From: Erythrobasidium yunnanense
Lineage: Eukaryota; Basidiomycota; Cystobasidiomycetes; Erythrobasidiales; Erythrobasidiaceae
Assembly (NCBI GenBank): GCA_001600175.1
Contig: BCJC01000001.1
Span: 1,010,065 to 1,074,064, forward strand
Length of the DNA: 64,000 nucleotides
Direction: 5' to 3'
The position numbers and the translations under genes were made by a program. Below, in pieces: positions 58,523 through 64,000 of the stretch. A model generated the notes under the pieces. The model had not been told where the DNA came from. It ran no database searches and was given only the letters and a program-made list of their open reading frames with translations. Each line of letters starts with the position of its first letter. The first letter of the stretch is position 1.

Positions 58523-59517
58523 TCATTTGTCCAGCGCGCAGGCAAATACTGTATCGATGCCGAACTGTTGAGAGGCTATATGTTGTAGTTTTGGCATCTG
58601 TGGTTCACAAACTACTTCAGAAGGACTTTGGCATCCAGTTACCAGCACGACTTACGGAATCAGAATCGCTGGTACGCGAGACGGGGACGCCATCTTGACC
58701 TATCAGGGTGGGCGCAACTGTTACGACAAGCCTGTCTACCAAGCCAGAGTAGAGGAATGAAGAGATGACAGATGAGCCGCCCTCAACCATTAATCGGGTA
58801 TTCCTAGGCAGGGCTTTCTTGAAGGCATCTAAACTGAGGCCGCGATCTGACACGGATTCATCAGTCACCGAGTAGTCCCTCGAGGCAGCTTCCAGAGTGG
58901 ATTTACCTCTGCCTGATACAGGCACTTCCAGTATCCTACATCCTAGATCTTGGAGATTCTCCTTGCGGTCTTGAATTTCTTCGGATTTTGCTGACGACGC
59001 CGGTGTGCACACTATAACAGGGGACTTGCCTGTCCCTGCTTGTGCGTTTTTGATGAGCTTGCAATTCGTGGGAGTGCGGGCGTGCGAATCTAGAATATAT
59101 GGCTGAGGCTGCTGCTCCACAGGTAAGAAATGCGGGATTCGGCCTGGTTCTGTTATCAGCATCTAGACATACGTCTGCTGACTGAATGCGACTTACAATT
59201 CAGCTGAGGATCGTCGTTGCGTACGGTACCAACGCCGACCAGGATTGCATTATGGAGAGCTCGAAGCCTGCGAGGTTGAGCTAAGCACAGCTCTGGATCG
59301 ATTATAGTGGATGTATAGTGTACCTATGCGTCATAGCCATGCTCTCCTTGCCGCTCAGTATGATCTGCTTGCCAGCTTTCCCTGCTATCATTGCATCCAG
59401 AGACTGAGCATAAGTGAGGGTAATGAAGGGCGCATTCGCAGAGGTGTCTTCTTGTTTGTCATCATCATCGAAAATGGATTCTGGGTAGATCTTGCGCAGG
59501 AAGATGTCTGGATCCAT
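58523..59517 (-). CDS. RIB7: 2,5-diamino-6-ribosylaminopyrimidinone 5'-phosphate reductase
   Basis: NADPH-dependent enzyme of riboflavin synthesis reducing the ribose ring of the pyrimidine intermediate. Four exons (59517-59324, 59267-59197, 59143-58656, 58597-58523) give 275 aa. Signatures: FITLTYAQSLDAMIAGKAGK, ILSGKESMAMTHR, LRALHNAILVGVGTVRNDDP, QPYILDSHARTP, MVEGGSSVISSFL and LVVTVAPTLIGQDG. The last exon adds PKLQHIASQQFGIDTVFACA, matching the family's C-terminal strand. Length fits yeast Rib7 (244 aa). Sits between aquaglyceroporin and glycerol kinase on the opposite strand. Confidence 0.92.
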
Positions 59518-59918
59518 AATGACCCGGAAGAATAGGCAGAGCGTAGCACCTGGCTTTTGGGACGTAAGGACAGTGTATCAGTCGTGTTCAAGCTGTCAGT
59601 ACCGTCTGTTAAAGAGCTACTAATTGGTCTGACAGGTACCAAGGGCGTCACCGGCATCCCAATTCGGCTTCTTCTTGTTGCTCTTGTTTTTCTCACCTCA
59701 AATTGATAGATTCTTGCTTTTCAAGCTTTTAAGACTTGCGAGTTATCTTAAACACAAGAATCCACTCCAGACTTCGTCAAGAATCCACGCTGCTGTCCTT
59801 TACCTCTGCCGTCAGACCTGGTATCTTTGCTGCAAGCTGTTTCCGCCGTTCAAGCAAGACATCTCCCAGTCGCTGCATATCTGCAAGATACATACACCTA
59901 TCTCCAGTCATTAGAGCA
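59518..59918. promoter_or_regulatory. divergent promoter of RIB7 and GUT1
   Basis: About 400 bp between the divergent starts at 59517 and 59919. AT-richer than its surroundings around 59680-59780. Presumably contains both promoters; riboflavin and glycerol genes could share elements, but I see no clear motif. Confidence 0.5.
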
Positions 59919-62011
<2,093 letters not shown>

Positions 62012-62153
62012 ATGGATGTGAGCACTCGATGAAGCTGCAGTCCGCGAAAGCAAAATTAGTAAAATAGCAGTAATCAAATTTGCCATGCGATAGTCGAAAA
62101 TGAAAGTACAACAAACAACAACCGTAAGATAGACTAATGAGATGATGTTGCGC

Positions 62154-63166
62154 CTATGCATTCGTGGTCGCGCTAGGCGTTGCATCTGCTTCCTCGAACA
62201 AAGCTCGCGTCCTAGCGCTTGGTCCGCTTTCGCCTGTCTGAGTGCCTTTCAACTTCTTATCTGCTTCAAGGATCCCTTGCGCTTCTTTAATTGCACGTCG
62301 TCGCTCAGATAGAATGTACTTGATGCGAGCCATCGATTTCCGGCACTGCGAGGGCATAGAGTCAGAGGAGCTACATAAAGGAGAGTAAGTGGCCTACTCG
62401 ATGTAACTGCTCTTGCAAGTACGTGTATGAGAAGATGTCCACTCCCGATCGACGAGCTTCTTCTTTTTGCGTGTATAGCACATTTCGCTCCACGAGCAGG
62501 CGGTACCATAGCGTGTGTAGATCGCTAAATGACTTCCTTCTGAGCTCATCAGCATGCCACGGCCGTCCTGCATATGAAGCCTCATCAGCATATAGCTCGC
62601 AGCAATCGAGACCTCGACTAACCGCTTCTTGCAGCTATGTTGTCTGGCGTCTCGAGCGCAAACGCCAATGAGTTTGCAGCAGATCCTTTTATGATATCTT
62701 CTCCTTGCTTTGCCTTTCCAGCTGCAATCTTGATATCGAAGTCTTTCTCGACGTCTGCCCTCGATTTCTCATGAAAGAAAGCCCATAGCGGATGTCTCTT
62801 CGGCTGATTCTGCCTCTGTTCTAGCAGTATCTTCTTTGCTTTCTCTGCTTCTTTCGCTGCCACTTCTGGCCTTGACAGCGTGTCTTCTGCGTCCCAGATT
62901 TTCTCGAGATCTGGCCATTGCTTTCCTTCGTAATCATACCGTGACAGTGTTCCGTCTTTCAAGCTTTTATGCAATGGCGGTATACCATAAGTCGTCCTAT
63001 CTCTCTTTGGCCGCCCTGCTGCTGGAAGTCGAGCATTTGTCCCGCGAGGAGTCTGGTGTCGAGAGCCTGCAGCCTGAGCAGCCGGGAACGAGCTGAATGA
63101 CCGCGAGAAACAGCAACGAAGTAAAGACGTCGAGCAAGACGCTGCAGAAGAACTGGCCATGTTCAT
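62154..63166 (-). CDS. MRPL4: mitochondrial large-subunit ribosomal protein uL29m
   Basis: Mitoribosome protein of the MRP-L47/uL29m family. Exons 63166-62623, 62567-62398 and 62345-62154 give 301 aa. The N-terminus is Ser/Arg-rich ([15 protein letters not shown]), a mitochondrial presequence. The middle holds [13 protein letters not shown]; the uL29 domain is [40 protein letters not shown] and [20 protein letters not shown]. Yeast calls this protein Mrpl4. A second in-frame ATG two codons downstream of the chosen start is equally possible. Confidence 0.92.
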
Positions 63167-63442
63167 GGCGCAAAGATGGGAGTGGTGAAGAAGCAAGAAA
63201 CTCGCAAGATGCTGCTCTCGAGGACTAGAAATGCAGCCAATGCAACAACGCCGTCTCGGGCTATCAGTTCATCGAGGTGATGAAAGTGTGCAGCGAACCA
63301 GCATGAATAACAGCGGCGCGCCTAGCCTTGCGACTTTCGCTCGCCGACCGAAATCACAGGACGCACTGACCAGGTAACGTATTTGAAAACTCTGCCACGT
63401 CTCTCTTTCTCCTTTTCTCTACACCACGCCAACTCGTTCAGG

Positions 63443-64000
63443 ATGTCTGTGGACTCTGCGCTCAACCATGACATCCTTCGTATGGTCTTTGAAGAATTCA
63501 GGCCTCAACCGACGCCTCGTCGACTCGGCTATCTACCTGTTCTTCTGGACGCCGAGCGAGAGAAACAGAAAACGCTATACAATCTGGCACTCGTGAACAA
63601 GAAATTCAATGCTCTTGCAACACCCATACTCTATTCCGTCATGTTGCCTCATGCGTCCGGCGACTTGCACACCAGCGATAGCAGTAGCGCAAGTGCCATT
63701 CGCCGACCCAGCACTTATGCTGCAGGTGTCTCAAAGGCAAATAGCACCTACACACGCAAATTACATCTCTTCTACTCTAAGCTGGATAGCGAAGCAGAAG
63801 ATGATGCAATGTTGGCCCTTCTAGCTGCCTGTGCTCCGGGTATCGAAGGGCTCTACATTCAAGGAGACATAGATTGGGTACCAGATCGCCTGGACTCCCT
63901 GCTAGTGGCTTGCAAGAATTTGCAGCACCTAGCTGTCTGTTTGCCTTTGGGTGATAAGGACCTCCTATACGGTATTCTCTATCCTCTCTCCAGAGAAATG
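63443..64000 (+). CDS. F-box protein, partial (runs off the window)
   Basis: Open from the ATG at 63443 to the end of the window (186 codons, no stop). Start MSVDSALNHDILRMVFEEF and, after a linker, YNLALVNKKFNALATPILYS match an F-box with an insert between its helices. A Ser/Thr-rich stretch and then LRR-like text follow (RKLHLFYSKLD, APGIEGLYIQGDI, CKNLQHLAVCLP). Probably a substrate receptor of SCF ubiquitin ligases. It differs clearly from the tandem F-box-like pair at 45.7-48.7 kb. Confidence 0.75.
   Translation, partial: MSVDSALNHDILRMVFEEFRPQPTPRRLGYLPVLLDAEREKQKTLYNLALVNKKFNALATPILYSVMLPHASGDLHTSDSSSASAIRRPSTYAAGVSKANSTYTRKLHLFYSKLDSEAEDDAMLALLAACAPGIEGLYIQGDIDWVPDRLDSLLVACKNLQHLAVCLPLGDKDLLYGILYPLSREM

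Overview
This 64 kb window is nuclear DNA from a fungus, most likely a basidiomycete with a compact genome. About 36 protein genes are packed at roughly one per 1.8 kb on both strands. Nearly all are split by short introns, mostly 48-80 bp, with fungal GT...AG borders, a few GC...AG introns, and several very small exons. The gene set is eukaryotic and fungal: UGP1, DDB1, SGF29, ALG6, heme oxygenase, RIB7, GUT1 and the mitochondrial ribosomal protein uL29m. The density and protein style would fit a small-genome Pucciniomycotina fungus such as Mixia, but that is inference. I see no transposon, retroelement, CRISPR array, rRNA or convincing tRNA.

Layout. 0-3.4 kb: a tandem pair of RNase III-like genes (the second frame-disrupted) and an unknown 298-aa protein. 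4-6 kb: UDP-glucose pyrophosphorylase. 6.6-7.6 kb: a Ser-rich GPI-type surface protein. 7.9-9.8 kb: a tandem pair of unknown genes. 10-11.5 kb: a small Gly-rich reading frame carrying an in-frame TAG, and a secreted protein. 12.3-14.3 kb: a tandem Cys-rich pair. 14.5-25.4 kb (all minus): an MIT-domain protein, DDB1 and a WW-domain protein. 25.9-29.1 kb: two tandem MFS transporters. 29.4-30.8 kb: a GPI-anchored GH26-like glycosidase. 32.1-34.5 kb: an orphan seven-helix membrane protein. 34.8-38.6 kb: a membrane-anchored protein, heme oxygenase and CutA. 38.8-45.4 kb: SGF29, a small unknown protein, a GNAT acetyltransferase and a RING protein. 45.7-48.7 kb: two tandem F-box-like genes, each with a broken frame. 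48.8-54.9 kb: an SDR with microexons, ALG6 and a second, degenerate SDR. 54.9-56.2 kb: a tandem pair of small secreted proteins. 56.7-62 kb: aquaglyceroporin, RIB7 and glycerol kinase. 62.2-63.2 kb: uL29m. A third F-box gene runs off the right edge.

How genes relate. The clearest functional neighbourhood is glycerol entry (aquaglyceroporin) beside glycerol phosphorylation (GUT1), with RIB7 between them on the other strand. UGP1 and ALG6 both serve sugar-nucleotide and glycan synthesis but are far apart. The strongest region-wide pattern is local duplication: six adjacent same-strand paralogue pairs in 64 kb, with several members carrying frame lesions. The most unusual observations are microexons of 6, 8 and 10 nt (two of them contributing the catalytic YxxxK of an SDR), in-frame TAG codons in two otherwise continuous frames, and an orphan 7-TM protein with a receptor-like layout.

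Exon borders were worked out by hand from splice signals, frame continuity and remembered family sequences; no alignment or RNA evidence was available.
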